Assembly: GCA_050176585.1 (NCBI GenBank)
Contig: JBFXHX010000018.1
Location: forward strand, 25,675 to 89,674
Length of the DNA stretch: 64,000 nt
Source: CAYYWP01 sp050176585
GTDB taxonomy: Bacteria; Desulfobacterota; Binatia; HRBIN30; CADEER01
Reading direction: 5' to 3'
Made by a program: the position numbers and the translations under genes. Position 1 is the first letter of the stretch; every line of letters starts with the position of its first letter. The notes below the pieces were generated by a model. It ran no database searches. It saw only the letters and a list, made by a program, of their open reading frames with translations, and was not told where the DNA came from. Shown here piece by piece: positions 16,260 to 25,798 of the stretch.

Positions 16260-17421
16260 AGATTCGCAAGCGGCGGGCGAGCGCCGGCTCGCAGAGTGGG
16301 GCGTCGCGCCCGAGGCGGACCCGCAAGCGCTGGGCCCGTGGATTGGACGAGATGCGCTGGCGGATCTCGCCATCGCCGCGCGCCTGGGCGCCATTGCCAC
16401 CGAGACCAGCGCGCGGGTCCTCCAGGACCTGATGAGCCGCGCCGGCGAGAAGCGAGTCCGCCGGGAGGCCAAGCGAGCGCTGTATCGCCTCGAGCAACGC
16501 GGGGTCGCGATCCCGCGCGCGGCGGAAGCGGCTGCGCCCGCTGCGCCGCTGCTGGCGCCAACCATCGAGGGCTGGGCTTCGCCGGTCGACGGTCATGGCG
16601 ACCAGCTCCTGTGGCTCGGCCGCCCGCAACCCGGGGGAGTCGTGCACCTGTTCGGGATCGCAAACGACCCCGCCGGACTGCGCGAGGTGGCCCTGCACAC
16701 CATCACGCGCAAGGCGCTGCGCGCGCTGCGGGCGGAGCTCGAACGAAAGAACCAGGTGAAGCTGGTGGAGATGGACTGGCGCCACGTCGATTTCGTGCTC
16801 CATCGAGCCTTTGGGTGGGCGCGCGAACACGGCACGCGGATGGAGGGCGACTATCCCGCGCTGCGCGCGCAGTTCAGCCGCCAAGCGCCGTTCGAGAGCG
16901 AGCCGCCGGGACAACGCGACGGACTCGAGGCGGCACTGGTCAGCGCGCCGCAAGCGTTGACCCAGTCCGCGGAGCTCCTGTCAGAGCCGGAATTCCGCAC
17001 CTGGTTTCGCTCCGCGGAGGAGCTCAAGCCGTTTCTCGACGAGCTCGCAGCGGTGCGGGACAGCCCGCTGGTGCTGAACGCGGCCCAGCAACAAGAGCGG
17101 TACGAGCAGATCACCGCGCGCGCCATCGAGAGCGTGTTCGGCGGCGCCCACCGCGATTCCTGGTCGCGGCGCTTGGCGGAGATGGCGACCTACCTGGCGG
17201 CGTCAGGCCGCCGGCAGCAATCGGCACAGGCGTTCGCAGTTGCACGGGCTTTGGCGGAAAACGGCGCGCCACGTGACCTGCCGTTCTGCAGCCAACTCGG
17301 GCGCATCAGCCTCACATTCTTTTTTCAGCAGGCCGTCCAAGACGACCAAGAGCGCCAGCGTTCCTCGCTGGTGCTCACGCCGCAGGAAGCACTGCGCCAG
17401 CGGCAGCGCGAGCGGCGCTAG
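16240..17421 (+). CDS. conserved-looking protein of unknown function coupled to an M23 gene
   Basis: A 393-residue soluble protein, not recognised. The ATG at 16240 overlaps the end of the M23 gene. Residues 30-90 are helical and HEAT-repeat-like (ALADLAIAARLGAIATETSA, REAKRALYRLEQRGV). The middle part has VVHLFGIANDPAGLREVALHT and a WRHVDFVLHRAFGWA segment; a later part, ELKPFLDELAAVRDSPLVLN, again looks helical. There is no signal peptide or membrane helix. The tight overlap suggests a role with the M23 protein or simply a shared operon. Confidence 0.6.
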   Translation: MAKASAEDSQAAGERRLAEWGVAPEADPQALGPWIGRDALADLAIAARLGAIATETSARVLQDLMSRAGEKRVRREAKRALYRLEQRGVAIPRAAEAAAPAAPLLAPTIEGWASPVDGHGDQLLWLGRPQPGGVVHLFGIANDPAGLREVALHTITRKALRALRAELERKNQVKLVEMDWRHVDFVLHRAFGWAREHGTRMEGDYPALRAQFSRQAPFESEPPGQRDGLEAALVSAPQALTQSAELLSEPEFRTWFRSAEELKPFLDELAAVRDSPLVLNAAQQQERYEQITARAIESVFGGAHRDSWSRRLAEMATYLAASGRRQQSAQAFAVARALAENGAPRDLPFCSQLGRISLTFFFQQAVQDDQERQRSSLVLTPQEALRQRQRERR

Positions 17422-17424
17422 CCG

Positions 17425-18171
17425 TCAGAGCTCGACCGCGAGCCCGTCGCGGGCGAGCTCGGCGTCGATCTCGTGGCGACGCGCCAGCACCTCGCGGCCT
17501 ACGTGCGAGAGAATCAGCCGCCGACACCCAAAGCGCGCGCGGTGCTCCGCGATGCGCGGATAGTCGAGGTGAAAAGACGTACGCGTTTCGTAATAGCAGC
17601 ACTCGCAGATGAACAGATCCGCGCCTTGCGACTGTTCCACCAACACCTCGGTCCACCCCGTATCGCCCGAGTACACCACCACCTTGCCGTCCACGGTCGC
17701 GCGCACGCCGAGGGACGTCTCGGTCTCCTGGTGCGGCACCACGAACGGGAGGAGCTGCACCGGGCCCACCGCCGTGGATTGCCCGCCGCCCACCTCGACG
17801 TAGCGGACCTCGTACGGGAGGGGTTTGCTGGCCAGGTCCCGGTACATGGCGCGAAACAGCGCGTTCACGCGCTCCTCCGTGCCCGGTGGGCCGACGATGG
17901 TCACCGGCCGCTGCCGCGGTGTTTCGTAGTTCCAACTCAAGAATAGAAACGGCAAGCCCGAGAAGTGGTCGCCGTGTAAATGGCTGACGAAGACCGCGTC
18001 CAGCGCCTCGACCGGCAAGCCGTCGCGCTTCATCGCGAGCAGCGCCGAGGAGCCGCAGTCGAGCAAGATCGAATACGCCGGCGCGCTCACTAAATAACTC
18101 GCATGACAGCGGCCGCTGGCGTTGAACGCGTCACCCGTACCGAGGAACCGAACCGTGACACCCACTGTCAC
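17425..18171 (-). CDS. MBL-fold metallo-hydrolase
   Basis: A 248-residue metallo-beta-lactamase-fold hydrolase. The metal motif is HLHGDH at residues 64-69, with a GTGDAF turn at the N-terminus, the third ligand in VVPHQET, SGDTGW near residue 170 and LSHVG near 222. The arrangement resembles the RNase Z/phosphodiesterase branch, though the clear RNase Z exosite is absent. It probably cleaves a phosphodiester or ester bond; no substrate can be named. The GTG at 18171 was taken as start because the beta strand VTVRFLGTGDA must follow closely. It is convergent with the preceding gene, three bases apart. Confidence 0.85.
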   Translation of the reverse strand: MTVGVTVRFLGTGDAFNASGRCHASYLVSAPAYSILLDCGSSALLAMKRDGLPVEALDAVFVSHLHGDHFSGLPFLFLSWNYETPRQRPVTIVGPPGTEERVNALFRAMYRDLASKPLPYEVRYVEVGGGQSTAVGPVQLLPFVVPHQETETSLGVRATVDGKVVVYSGDTGWTEVLVEQSQGADLFICECCYYETRTSFHLDYPRIAEHRARFGCRRLILSHVGREVLARRHEIDAELARDGLAVEL

Positions 18172-18248
18172 CCCTTCGCTGCGGCGCTTCGCGCCCGTCG
18201 ACCGCTCGGCGGATTATTGCCTGTGCGGACCGACATACCAAGCCCTCT

Positions 18249-21200
18249 TCACCGCACCGGTGGGCGGGCGAGACGGCCGAGTTCACGCATCACGACCAGG
18301 AGCGCTGGCAGGCTCGGCTGTGGAGCGGCTTTTGAGTCGCTGACCAGGCGCAGCACCATCTCGATTTGCTCGCGGCGCGCCGCTGCATAGGCAGCGAAGC
18401 ACTCCGCGACGCTGCGCCCGGGCACGCAGTCCGCCAGGACGTCGCGAGTGATCTGCCGCCTCGCCTGGCGCAGGCCGTCAAGCAGGACAGCGGCCGCGCG
18501 CGGCTCCCACCGGTCCTCGCCGCCGAACGCACCCGGCAGCGCCTTGCGTACCCAGTTCAGCTCCAAAGACGCCCCGATCTCCCCATAGGCCTCGGCGGCA
18601 AGGCGGAGCGGCACTCCCGCGATCGCGCCGATGTGCGCGATCTCGAGCGCCTCCGCGAGCGCGGTTACTTTCGCCAGCCGCTCGGCCAATGAAACCGGCA
18701 CGGCGGCCTCGGTGAGCGCGCGTACTTCGGCCAGATAGGTGGCGCGTTCACCAGGGCCGAGCCAGTCCGGCCAGGCGGCGAGCACTGTCCGGGTAGGATC
18801 GCTCCATCGCCACAACAGAGCCGTCAGCGACTCGCTGCTGGGGTGCATGTCGGCGAGCCACAGCACCGCGCGCTCGAGCGCGCTCTCGAGCGCGAACGCG
18901 CAGCGTTGATCGGCTTCGGCAGGCAGTGTGGCGCGCGCGTCTCCGAGCTCGCGATCCAACGCGTCACCCTCCGCGAGTCGATGTGCGACCACCCAGAGCC
19001 CGACCAGCTCCGGCACACCGCGGCCGGTATCGCGCGCCGCGCGTACGAGGAAGGTCATGCCCATCTGGTCCACGAGCTGTCCGGCCAACTGCACCGCGAT
19101 GATCTCCCGGCGCAGAGGATGCCCGAGCACGGCCTCCGGAAACCGGGTGGCGAACTCGTGAGGAAAATACGCGCTCAGCACCTGTTCCAGCTCGGGATCG
19201 TCGCACAACCGGGAGTGCAGCAGCCGCTTGCGCAGGTCGAGCTTGGTCGCGGCCAGTAGGACCGCGAGCTCGGGGCGGGTGAGGCCGAGGTAGATCCCGC
19301 GGCGCAGCCGCAGTGTCTCGCGCGTGGGGAGGTATGCGAGCTGCCGGTCGAAAGCCGCGTCTGTTTCCAAGCGACCGAGCAGATCGCGGAAGTCGGCCAG
19401 TCGGGTGCGCGAGCGCACATGGTCGAGGCTCAGCGCGCGCGCCTGGCTGCGATTGTGCGCGAGCACGGCCTCCATCACCGGGGCGGACAGGTCGCGCAGG
19501 ATTCGGTTGCGCTCCCCGGCGCCGAGCGCGCCGCTCGCGACGACCGGTCGCAGCGCGATCTTGAGGTTCACCTCGTGGTCCGAACAATCCACACCGCCGG
19601 AGTTGTCGATCGCATCGGTGTTGATGCGCCCGCCCCCGAGGGCGTACTCCACGCGGCCCCGTTGGGTGACGCCGAGATTGCCGCCTTCCAGAACGACCGC
19701 CGCGCCGAGCGCGCTGGCGTCAACGCGGACCGCGTCATTGGCGGGATCGCCCACCTCGGCATGCGTCTCGTCGCTCGCTTTCACATATGTGCCGATGCCG
19801 CCGTTCCACAAGAGGTCGACCTTGAGTCGCAGGATGGCGCGGACCACGCTTTCCCCCGACGGCGCCGGTTCGGCCAGCCCCAGCAGGGCACGGGCCTCTG
19901 CCGACAGCGGAATTTCTTTTGCGGCGCGCGCGTACACCCCGCCGCCGGCGCTCAGCGCATCTTTCGCGTAGTCCGCCCAACTCGAGCGCGGCAAATCGAA
20001 CAGTCGTTGGCGCTCCCGGTAGGCGCGCTCGGGGTCGGGATCCGGGTCGACGAAGACGTGCCGGTGATCGAAGGCGCCGAGCAGCCGGATGCGCGAGGAG
20101 AGCAGCAAGCCGTTGCCGAACACGTCCCCGCTCATGTCCCCGATGCCGATCGCGGTGACCTCTTCGCGGTCGAGATCGCGACCCATCTCGCGAAAGTGGT
20201 GACGCGCGCATTCCCAGGCGCCGCGCGCCGTGATGCCGAGCTTCTTGTGGTCGTAACCGGTACTGCCGCCGGAGGCGAAGGCATCACCGAGCCAGAAGCC
20301 GCGTGCTGCGGCGCGCGCGTTCGCGAGGTCGGAGAACGCGGCGGTGCCCTTGTCGGCCGCTACGACGAGGTACGGGTCAGGGTGGTCGTACATGATCAGG
20401 CCGTGCGGCGGCCCGGGTCGGGCGCTCTCTACGTTGTCCGTGATCGACAAGAGGGCGTCGATGAACGCGCGGTACGCGGCTTGGATGCGCTCGGCACTCG
20501 CCACGGCGCCGTCGCGCAGGCCTTTCAGGATGAACCCACCCTTTGCGCCGACCGGAACGATTACGGCGTTCTTCACCACCTGCGTACGCATCAGGCCGAG
20601 GATCTCGGTGCGGAAGTCATCCGGACGATCGCTGTAGCGGATGCCCCCGCGCGCCACCCGGCCGCTGCGTAGGTGAATGCCTTGCATGCCCACGGCGTGT
20701 ACCCAGGTCTCCACCAGCGGCGTCGGTGGTGGCAGCGCGGTCAGGCGAGTCGCATCGAACTTCAGGACAATCGGCTCGCCACGCACGCGGGCATACACGT
20801 TCGTGCGCACGGTCGCCGCAATTGCATTCGCGAAGGCGCGCAGGATGCGGTCGTCCGTCAAGCTCGGCACTGCCGCCAGGCCGTCGGTGAAGACGCGCTC
20901 AGCCTCCGCCACGGGTCCGTTGAGGCGCTCGCCGGCGGCGAGAGCGGAGGCGTGCGGATCGAACTTTGCCGCGAACAGCGCGAACAAATGCCCGGCCGAC
21001 GCCGGATTCGCCGTGAGCGCGTCTTGCAGCGTGTGCCGGTGCCCGATGCCGATCTGCCGGGCGTGCTCGAGGACCGCGCGGAGCACATCGACCGCGTGCC
21101 ACTCGAGCCCCGCCGCGAGCACCAGGGTGTTCAACCGATCGTCATCGACCTCGCCATTGCGCACCGCGTGCACGGTGGCCACGATGCGCGGCGCCGCTTG

Positions 21201-23066
21201 CGCGAGGTCCGCACCCCCAGCGGCCGTCGGCTCCACCGCGAAGTTGTGGATCGCGACCCGCCGCTCCAGTGCCGGCAGTTCGATGATGTCCTGCCCGAGC
21301 ACCCGGAGGCCGAGGTGCTCGAGCACGGGCACGAAGTCGCTGAGCGCGAGCACCTCGTTCCCCAGGTACAGGCGCAATGCGGCGGCGCCGGCGTGCGGCG
21401 ACACCAGCTCGATCTGCGTCTGTCCGGTCGCCAGCAGCGCTTCGATGCGCGCGACATCGTGTGCGGCGTCGACGACGTCGGTCGCGGCCTTGTACGCCGG
21501 CGGAAACACCGCGGCGTAGCGCGCGGCCGATCGCTCCGCCGCATCCGCGGGAAGCGTGCGTGAGAGCACCTCGCGCAAGCCCTCGTCCCAGGTGCGGAGG
21601 AGGCTGCTCACGGCGTCGCGCAAGGCTTCGACCGGCAGCGCACCAGTCCGCTGGTCGTCCGCGGCGACGTAGTAATGAAGCCGCGCCATCAGGCGATCGT
21701 CCAACGCGAGGTGGGCATGGAGCACGGCGCCGCCCATGATCTGCGCGACCGCGGCGGTGATGCGCGCGTGCAAGTCGGTCGAGAACCGCGCGCGCGGCAC
21801 CACCACGTGCACGAAGATGCCGCGGCCGACCGCATCGCGGCGGGCGTGGACCTCGAGCTCCTCTTCGGCCTCGGCGCGCCGGATGGCTCGTATCGCTGCG
21901 TGAATGTCCGCCGCCCGGCTGGCGAAAAGCTCTTCGCGCGGAAAGCTGTTGTAGAGCGCCTCCAGATCTCGGTAATCGTGAGAGTCGAAGACGACGCCCT
22001 CCCGCCGCAAGATGGCGGTGAAGATCTGGCGCAAGATCGGCGTTGCGCTGGCCGGGTCCGCGTAGGCCTTGGCCGTGAAGAGTCCGAGCAGACGCCGAAC
22101 TCCGATGACCGTGCCGGCGGCATCGACCTCTTTGAGCGCGATATCGTCCATACGCACCGGGCGGTGCACGGGGCTGATCGCATTCGTTTTCGAGACGAGG
22201 GCGAGCTGGGGCGCGTCGACCCGGCTTTGTAGGGCAGGGCCGAGCGGTTGTTCCGTCGCGAAGCGCGACCGCCCGGCATCGCGCAAGATGCCGAGCCCTG
22301 TTTCGCGCCGCACGGCGGCGAGCCGCTGCGCGTCGGCGCCGCGCAGGTCGTACTCGCGGTAGCCGAGGAACACGAAGCGCCTGTCGGCGAGCCACTCCAA
22401 CCACTGGACAGTCTCGGCGCGCTGCGGCTCCCAGCCCTCCGGCAGCGGCTGCGCCCGCATGTCAGCCGTAATCTCGGCCAGCCGCCGCCGCATCGGCGCG
22501 TAGTCGTCCGTGGCCGCGATGAGATCGCGCAATCGGGCGGTAATCCGCCGCTCGAGAGCCGCCGACGGCGGCAGCCCGGCGACTTCCAGATGCAAAAACG
22601 ATTCGCGCCGCGCATAGGCATCCGCCGGGCCCACCCGCAACGGAGCGCCGTCGCGCTCGCGTTCGACGCCGAGAATCGGGTGGCGGAGCAGGTGGATCAC
22701 CCCGCCTTCGCTCTCGATCACTTCGGTCAGGGTGTCGACGATGAACGGGCGGTCGTCCAGCGCGGTTTGGACCACGGTGCGCTCGCCCGTCCAGCCATTG
22801 CGGTCCCGATCGGGCACGAACACGCGGACGGAAAAGGGTGCGTGGCCGCGCGCGCGGAAGAACCGAAACGCATCCACCGCCAGCGCGACGAGCATCGACC
22901 GGTCCACCGCATTCAGGAGATCGGCCGCCCTCGCAAAGAGCTCGCGCGCGAACCCTTCCGCAGGCTCCTGTTGTTCCGCGGGTAACCGGCTGCGGATCTC
23001 CGCCAGCAAACGAGCGAGCGCAGGCGGCTCAGTCGGTTTGGCCAGTGCCTTCTTGGACCGAGTCAT
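18249..23066 (-). CDS. gdhB: NAD-specific glutamate dehydrogenase, 180-kDa class
   Basis: The 1605-residue protein is a large (GDH-180) NAD-glutamate dehydrogenase, which converts glutamate to 2-oxoglutarate and ammonium. The N-terminal half has ACT-like regulatory segments; the catalytic core begins near residue 799 with GRVARGGIRYSDRPDDFRTE and RTQVVKNAVIVPVGAKGGF, and continues with ASGGSTGYDHKKLGITARGA and IGIGDMSGDVFGNGLLLS. FVDPDPDPERAY and GRINTDAIDNSGGVDCSDHE are other family signatures. Length is right for the class. The gene starts 18 bases after the GNAT gene on the same strand, so the two form an operon. Confidence 0.96.
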   Translation of the reverse strand: MTRSKKALAKPTEPPALARLLAEIRSRLPAEQQEPAEGFARELFARAADLLNAVDRSMLVALAVDAFRFFRARGHAPFSVRVFVPDRDRNGWTGERTVVQTALDDRPFIVDTLTEVIESEGGVIHLLRHPILGVERERDGAPLRVGPADAYARRESFLHLEVAGLPPSAALERRITARLRDLIAATDDYAPMRRRLAEITADMRAQPLPEGWEPQRAETVQWLEWLADRRFVFLGYREYDLRGADAQRLAAVRRETGLGILRDAGRSRFATEQPLGPALQSRVDAPQLALVSKTNAISPVHRPVRMDDIALKEVDAAGTVIGVRRLLGLFTAKAYADPASATPILRQIFTAILRREGVVFDSHDYRDLEALYNSFPREELFASRAADIHAAIRAIRRAEAEEELEVHARRDAVGRGIFVHVVVPRARFSTDLHARITAAVAQIMGGAVLHAHLALDDRLMARLHYYVAADDQRTGALPVEALRDAVSSLLRTWDEGLREVLSRTLPADAAERSAARYAAVFPPAYKAATDVVDAAHDVARIEALLATGQTQIELVSPHAGAAALRLYLGNEVLALSDFVPVLEHLGLRVLGQDIIELPALERRVAIHNFAVEPTAAGGADLAQAAPRIVATVHAVRNGEVDDDRLNTLVLAAGLEWHAVDVLRAVLEHARQIGIGHRHTLQDALTANPASAGHLFALFAAKFDPHASALAAGERLNGPVAEAERVFTDGLAAVPSLTDDRILRAFANAIAATVRTNVYARVRGEPIVLKFDATRLTALPPPTPLVETWVHAVGMQGIHLRSGRVARGGIRYSDRPDDFRTEILGLMRTQVVKNAVIVPVGAKGGFILKGLRDGAVASAERIQAAYRAFIDALLSITDNVESARPGPPHGLIMYDHPDPYLVVAADKGTAAFSDLANARAAARGFWLGDAFASGGSTGYDHKKLGITARGAWECARHHFREMGRDLDREEVTAIGIGDMSGDVFGNGLLLSSRIRLLGAFDHRHVFVDPDPDPERAYRERQRLFDLPRSSWADYAKDALSAGGGVYARAAKEIPLSAEARALLGLAEPAPSGESVVRAILRLKVDLLWNGGIGTYVKASDETHAEVGDPANDAVRVDASALGAAVVLEGGNLGVTQRGRVEYALGGGRINTDAIDNSGGVDCSDHEVNLKIALRPVVASGALGAGERNRILRDLSAPVMEAVLAHNRSQARALSLDHVRSRTRLADFRDLLGRLETDAAFDRQLAYLPTRETLRLRRGIYLGLTRPELAVLLAATKLDLRKRLLHSRLCDDPELEQVLSAYFPHEFATRFPEAVLGHPLRREIIAVQLAGQLVDQMGMTFLVRAARDTGRGVPELVGLWVVAHRLAEGDALDRELGDARATLPAEADQRCAFALESALERAVLWLADMHPSSESLTALLWRWSDPTRTVLAAWPDWLGPGERATYLAEVRALTEAAVPVSLAERLAKVTALAEALEIAHIGAIAGVPLRLAAEAYGEIGASLELNWVRKALPGAFGGEDRWEPRAAAVLLDGLRQARRQITRDVLADCVPGRSVAECFAAYAAARREQIEMVLRLVSDSKAAPQPSLPALLVVMRELGRLARPPVR

Positions 23067-23084
23067 CGGGATGGCCGGCAGGCG

Positions 23085-23540
23085 CTACTCGAGCTGCGTC
23101 GACACCTCGAAGCACCACTGCTCGCCCATCGGACGCCACCCGAGCCTGGCCAGAAACGCGCGGCCAGGCTCGTCCAAGCCGCCATCGCCATGCGTGAGCC
23201 AGCGGCAGCGGCGCGCACGAGCACGCGCCGCGGCGAGCGCCGCGAGGCCCCGGCCGACGCCACGGCCACGCGCGTCTGGCGTGACCAGCAACAGCTCGAG
23301 CGTCGCTCGTTGTCCCTCCACGAGATGGCGCGCGTAGGTCAGGTGGACCACCCCGACCAGGTGCTCATCCATGGTGGCGACGTAGAGATCGCCGCCCAAG
23401 TCGGCGACGATTCGCCGGAAGCGGCTCCGATCGGCACGCCGCTCGGCGTTCGCCGCGAAACCGGCTGCATTGAGCAACGCAAAGATGGCGTCGCAGTCAC
23501 TGCGCTGCGCGCGGCGGTAGCGGATGGGCCGCAGGTGCAT
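23085..23540 (-). CDS. GNAT-family N-acetyltransferase
   Basis: A 151-residue acetyltransferase. The acetyl-CoA-binding motif is LLLVTPDARGRGVGRGLAAL near residues 90-110, preceded by the beta strands of the fold (DLYVATMDEHLVGVVHLTYA). The ATG at 23540 is preceded by GGCGGAGGC. The last part, RAFLARLGWRPMGEQWCFEV, is the usual GNAT C-terminal strand pair. The substrate is unknown. It is the first gene of a two-gene unit with glutamate dehydrogenase. Confidence 0.85.
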   Translation of the reverse strand: MHLRPIRYRRAQRSDCDAIFALLNAAGFAANAERRADRSRFRRIVADLGGDLYVATMDEHLVGVVHLTYARHLVEGQRATLELLLVTPDARGRGVGRGLAALAAARARARRCRWLTHGDGGLDEPGRAFLARLGWRPMGEQWCFEVSTQLE

Positions 23541-23636
23541 GCCTCCGCCTCTATCATACGCGGTGCACTCGCCCAGCCGCCTGCAGTGTGCGCGGGGCCT
23601 GTACGATCCACAGCCCACCTGTGCTAGCGCCTCGGA

Positions 23637-24992
23637 ATGGCCCTCGAAGCGCCGCGGCACGCGATCGTGACCACAGAGCGCATGGCTTACGGGCCGCACG
23701 CGGTCACGCGCGACGCCGGCAAGGTGCTGTTCGTGCGTGGTGCGGCGCCGCAGGAGCGGGTCGAGGTCGCCGTCCGCGAGGAGCACGACCGCTTCGCCTT
23801 TGCCGACGTGGTGTCCGTGTTGCAGCCATCTCCCGCCCGTCGCGTGCCTCCGTGCGAGTACCTGCCGCACTGCGGCGGGTGCCCCTGGCAGCACCTCGAT
23901 CCAGGCGCGCAACGCGCGGCCAAGCGACAGATCGTCGCCGAGCAACTCCGGCGGCTCGGCGGCCTGGAGGTGGCGGTGGAGCCGGTGCTCGCCGCTCCCC
24001 GCGAGTTCGGGTATCGGCGCCGCGTCAAGTTGCGCGTCGCGAATGGCGCTATCGGCTATCACGCCGCGGCATCCCACGCGATCGTCCCGGTCGGACATTG
24101 TCTGCTGGCCGAGCCCCCGGTCGACGCGGCCATGGCGGCTTTGCCCGACTTGCTGGCCGGCGCGCGGTCGGCGATCCGCCGGTTGGAGATCGTCAACGGC
24201 GGCAGCGGCGGCGGGGTGGTGGTGGTCGGCGAGGTCGAAGGGCCGTTCGAGGCCGCGGATGAGGCGCACGCCACCGCCTGGCTCGAAGGTTTCGCCGCCG
24301 TCTCCGGTCTCGTCCTGCGCGGCCGAAAATGGGAGCGCACGTGGGGCGATCCACTGGTCGCGCTGTCAACCTCCGACGCGAGTCCGCTGAAGGTGCACGC
24401 GGCGGGCTTCACGCAAGTGAATTCCGCCGCCAATCAGTTGCTCGTCGATACCGTGCTGCGTTTGGCCGATCCGCATCCGGGCCAGCGCATCCTCGACCTC
24501 TACGCCGGCGCCGGAAATCTCTCGCTGCCGCTGCGGCGCGCAGGTGCCGAGGTCACCGCCGTGGAGCGCGATGCTCGCGCCACCCGCGATGCCCGGCGAA
24601 ACGCCGAAGCGGAGCCGGGTCCGCCCTTACAAGCCATCGCGCAGCGGGCGGAGCGGGCGGTGGCACAGCTCGCGGCCGCCGGCGAGCGCTTCGATGTGGT
24701 GATTCTCGATCCACCGCGGAGCGGCGCCCAGGCCTGTATCGAAGCGCTGCGCGCCCTCGGCGTCCCCCGCTTGATCTACGTGTCGTGCGACCCCGCCACG
24801 CTCGCGCGCGACCTGCGCGCGCTGGTGCCGCCGTATGCGGTGGACGTCGTCCAGCCGATCGACATGTTCCCGCAGACGTACCACGTGGAAATAGTGCTTC
24901 GCGCGGCGCTCGCTTGCGAGCCAGCGGACCCTATTGTATCCTCGCCCCGGCGTCGAGGGTCGGTTCGCCGGCTGCGCCGCCGCCGCACGTGA
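23637..24992 (+). CDS. RlmD/TrmA-family RNA (uracil-5-)-methyltransferase
   Basis: A 451-residue SAM-dependent enzyme that methylates C5 of uridine in rRNA or tRNA. The N-terminal TRAM-like domain precedes a 4Fe-4S site at Cys73, Cys79 and Cys82 (PPCEYLPHCGGCPWQ), with a fourth Cys near 157 (VGHCLL). The SAM motif is ILDLYAGAGNLSLPL, and the catalytic part has VVILDPPRSG and YVSCDPATLARDL with the nucleophilic Cys near 383. The presence of the cluster favours RlmD-like enzymes over TrmA. After the usual end (VEIVLRA) there is an extra Arg-rich tail of about 28 residues, perhaps read-out of unselected DNA. Confidence 0.9.
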   Translation: MALEAPRHAIVTTERMAYGPHAVTRDAGKVLFVRGAAPQERVEVAVREEHDRFAFADVVSVLQPSPARRVPPCEYLPHCGGCPWQHLDPGAQRAAKRQIVAEQLRRLGGLEVAVEPVLAAPREFGYRRRVKLRVANGAIGYHAAASHAIVPVGHCLLAEPPVDAAMAALPDLLAGARSAIRRLEIVNGGSGGGVVVVGEVEGPFEAADEAHATAWLEGFAAVSGLVLRGRKWERTWGDPLVALSTSDASPLKVHAAGFTQVNSAANQLLVDTVLRLADPHPGQRILDLYAGAGNLSLPLRRAGAEVTAVERDARATRDARRNAEAEPGPPLQAIAQRAERAVAQLAAAGERFDVVILDPPRSGAQACIEALRALGVPRLIYVSCDPATLARDLRALVPPYAVDVVQPIDMFPQTYHVEIVLRAALACEPADPIVSSPRRRGSVRRLRRRRT

Positions 24993-25035
24993 AGCTAGGC
25001 GACGCGCATACGCCCGGTGCAGAGGTCGAGAGCTG

Positions 25036-25281
25036 ATGGCAAAGGACCCGAAGACACTCGCACCGAAGATCACCATCATCCCCGGGCGGGGGGTCTCGCA
25101 GACCATCAACTATCTGCTCAAGGACCGCGACGAGCTGGATTGGCTGGTGGCGGTCGGGCGCAACAAAGACGGCGAGATCTTCTTCTACGATACCGGCGGT
25201 GACATCATCGAAGATCTCGGCACCCTCGAATACTTGAAAGAGCGGATCGCCAGAGCCCATTTCGGCGACGAGCCGGAGTGA
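25036..25281 (+). CDS. small acidic protein of unknown function
   Basis: An 81-residue protein, MAKDPKTLAPKITIIPGRG onward. It has a beta-rich pattern (LDWLVAVGRNKDGEIFFYD) and ends in a helix (LEYLKERIARAHFGDEPE). AGAGGTCGAGAGCTG precedes the ATG and can act as a ribosome-binding site. No signal peptide, membrane helix or known motif is seen. The compact fold-like composition supports a real gene. Confidence 0.55.
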   Translation: MAKDPKTLAPKITIIPGRGVSQTINYLLKDRDELDWLVAVGRNKDGEIFFYDTGGDIIEDLGTLEYLKERIARAHFGDEPE

Positions 25282-25456
25282 GCCCCAGCGCGCCTCCCGG
25301 CCTGCCGTGGAGGCCCATCGCCAGCGCAACCCGCGTCGGCTACTCGACGCTCACGGGAGCCGCTGAGCTACCACAGCGCATCCTTTCCGATTCGCCCTGC
25401 AGGGCATGATTCTGGCTCCATGTCGATGCCGCCGCATCCGGCGGACCGGAGGGGAC

Positions 25457-25783
25457 ATGGAAGATTTCCGCAAACAGGCCAATGACCTACTCGTCTTTTA
25501 CGGCAAGATGCAGAACCGCCTCTCGCAGGCCGGTGTCACCGATACCGGCTCGCTGGTAGGCCTGTTCAGGCAGTTGGAGCGGGGGCTCGAAGCGGTCGCG
25601 CTCGAGGAGCTCGATCCAGCGCTCCAGGAGGTCACCCGCTTGGTGGAGGCGCTGAACCGCATGCACGCGGATCTGCAGATCATCAAAGAGCTGAAACTCC
25701 GCGTCGAAAAGACGAAAGCCGCGGTCGGCGCGCCACGGCACGACGACGCGGCGCCCATGATGAGCGCAAACGGGCGCCGCTAG
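25457..25783 (+). CDS. small helical protein of unknown function
   Basis: A 108-residue protein starting MEDFRKQANDLLVFYGKMQN. Almost all of it is predicted helix, with heptad-like spacing in LRQLERGLEAVALEELD-like and LQIIKELKLRVEKTKAAV segments, so a coiled coil is likely. The ATG is preceded by GGAGGGGAC, a strong ribosome-binding site. It lies 175 bases after the 81-residue gene. No known family is recognised. Confidence 0.55.
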   Translation: MEDFRKQANDLLVFYGKMQNRLSQAGVTDTGSLVGLFRQLERGLEAVALEELDPALQEVTRLVEALNRMHADLQIIKELKLRVEKTKAAVGAPRHDDAAPMMSANGRR

Positions 25784-25798
25784 GGCGCCGATCGCGGA

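Noticed and set aside
19419..20672. 417-codon plus-strand frame inside glutamate dehydrogenase
   Set aside because: The minus strand contains the conserved catalytic core of GDH-180 at this place; the plus frame shows no domain.
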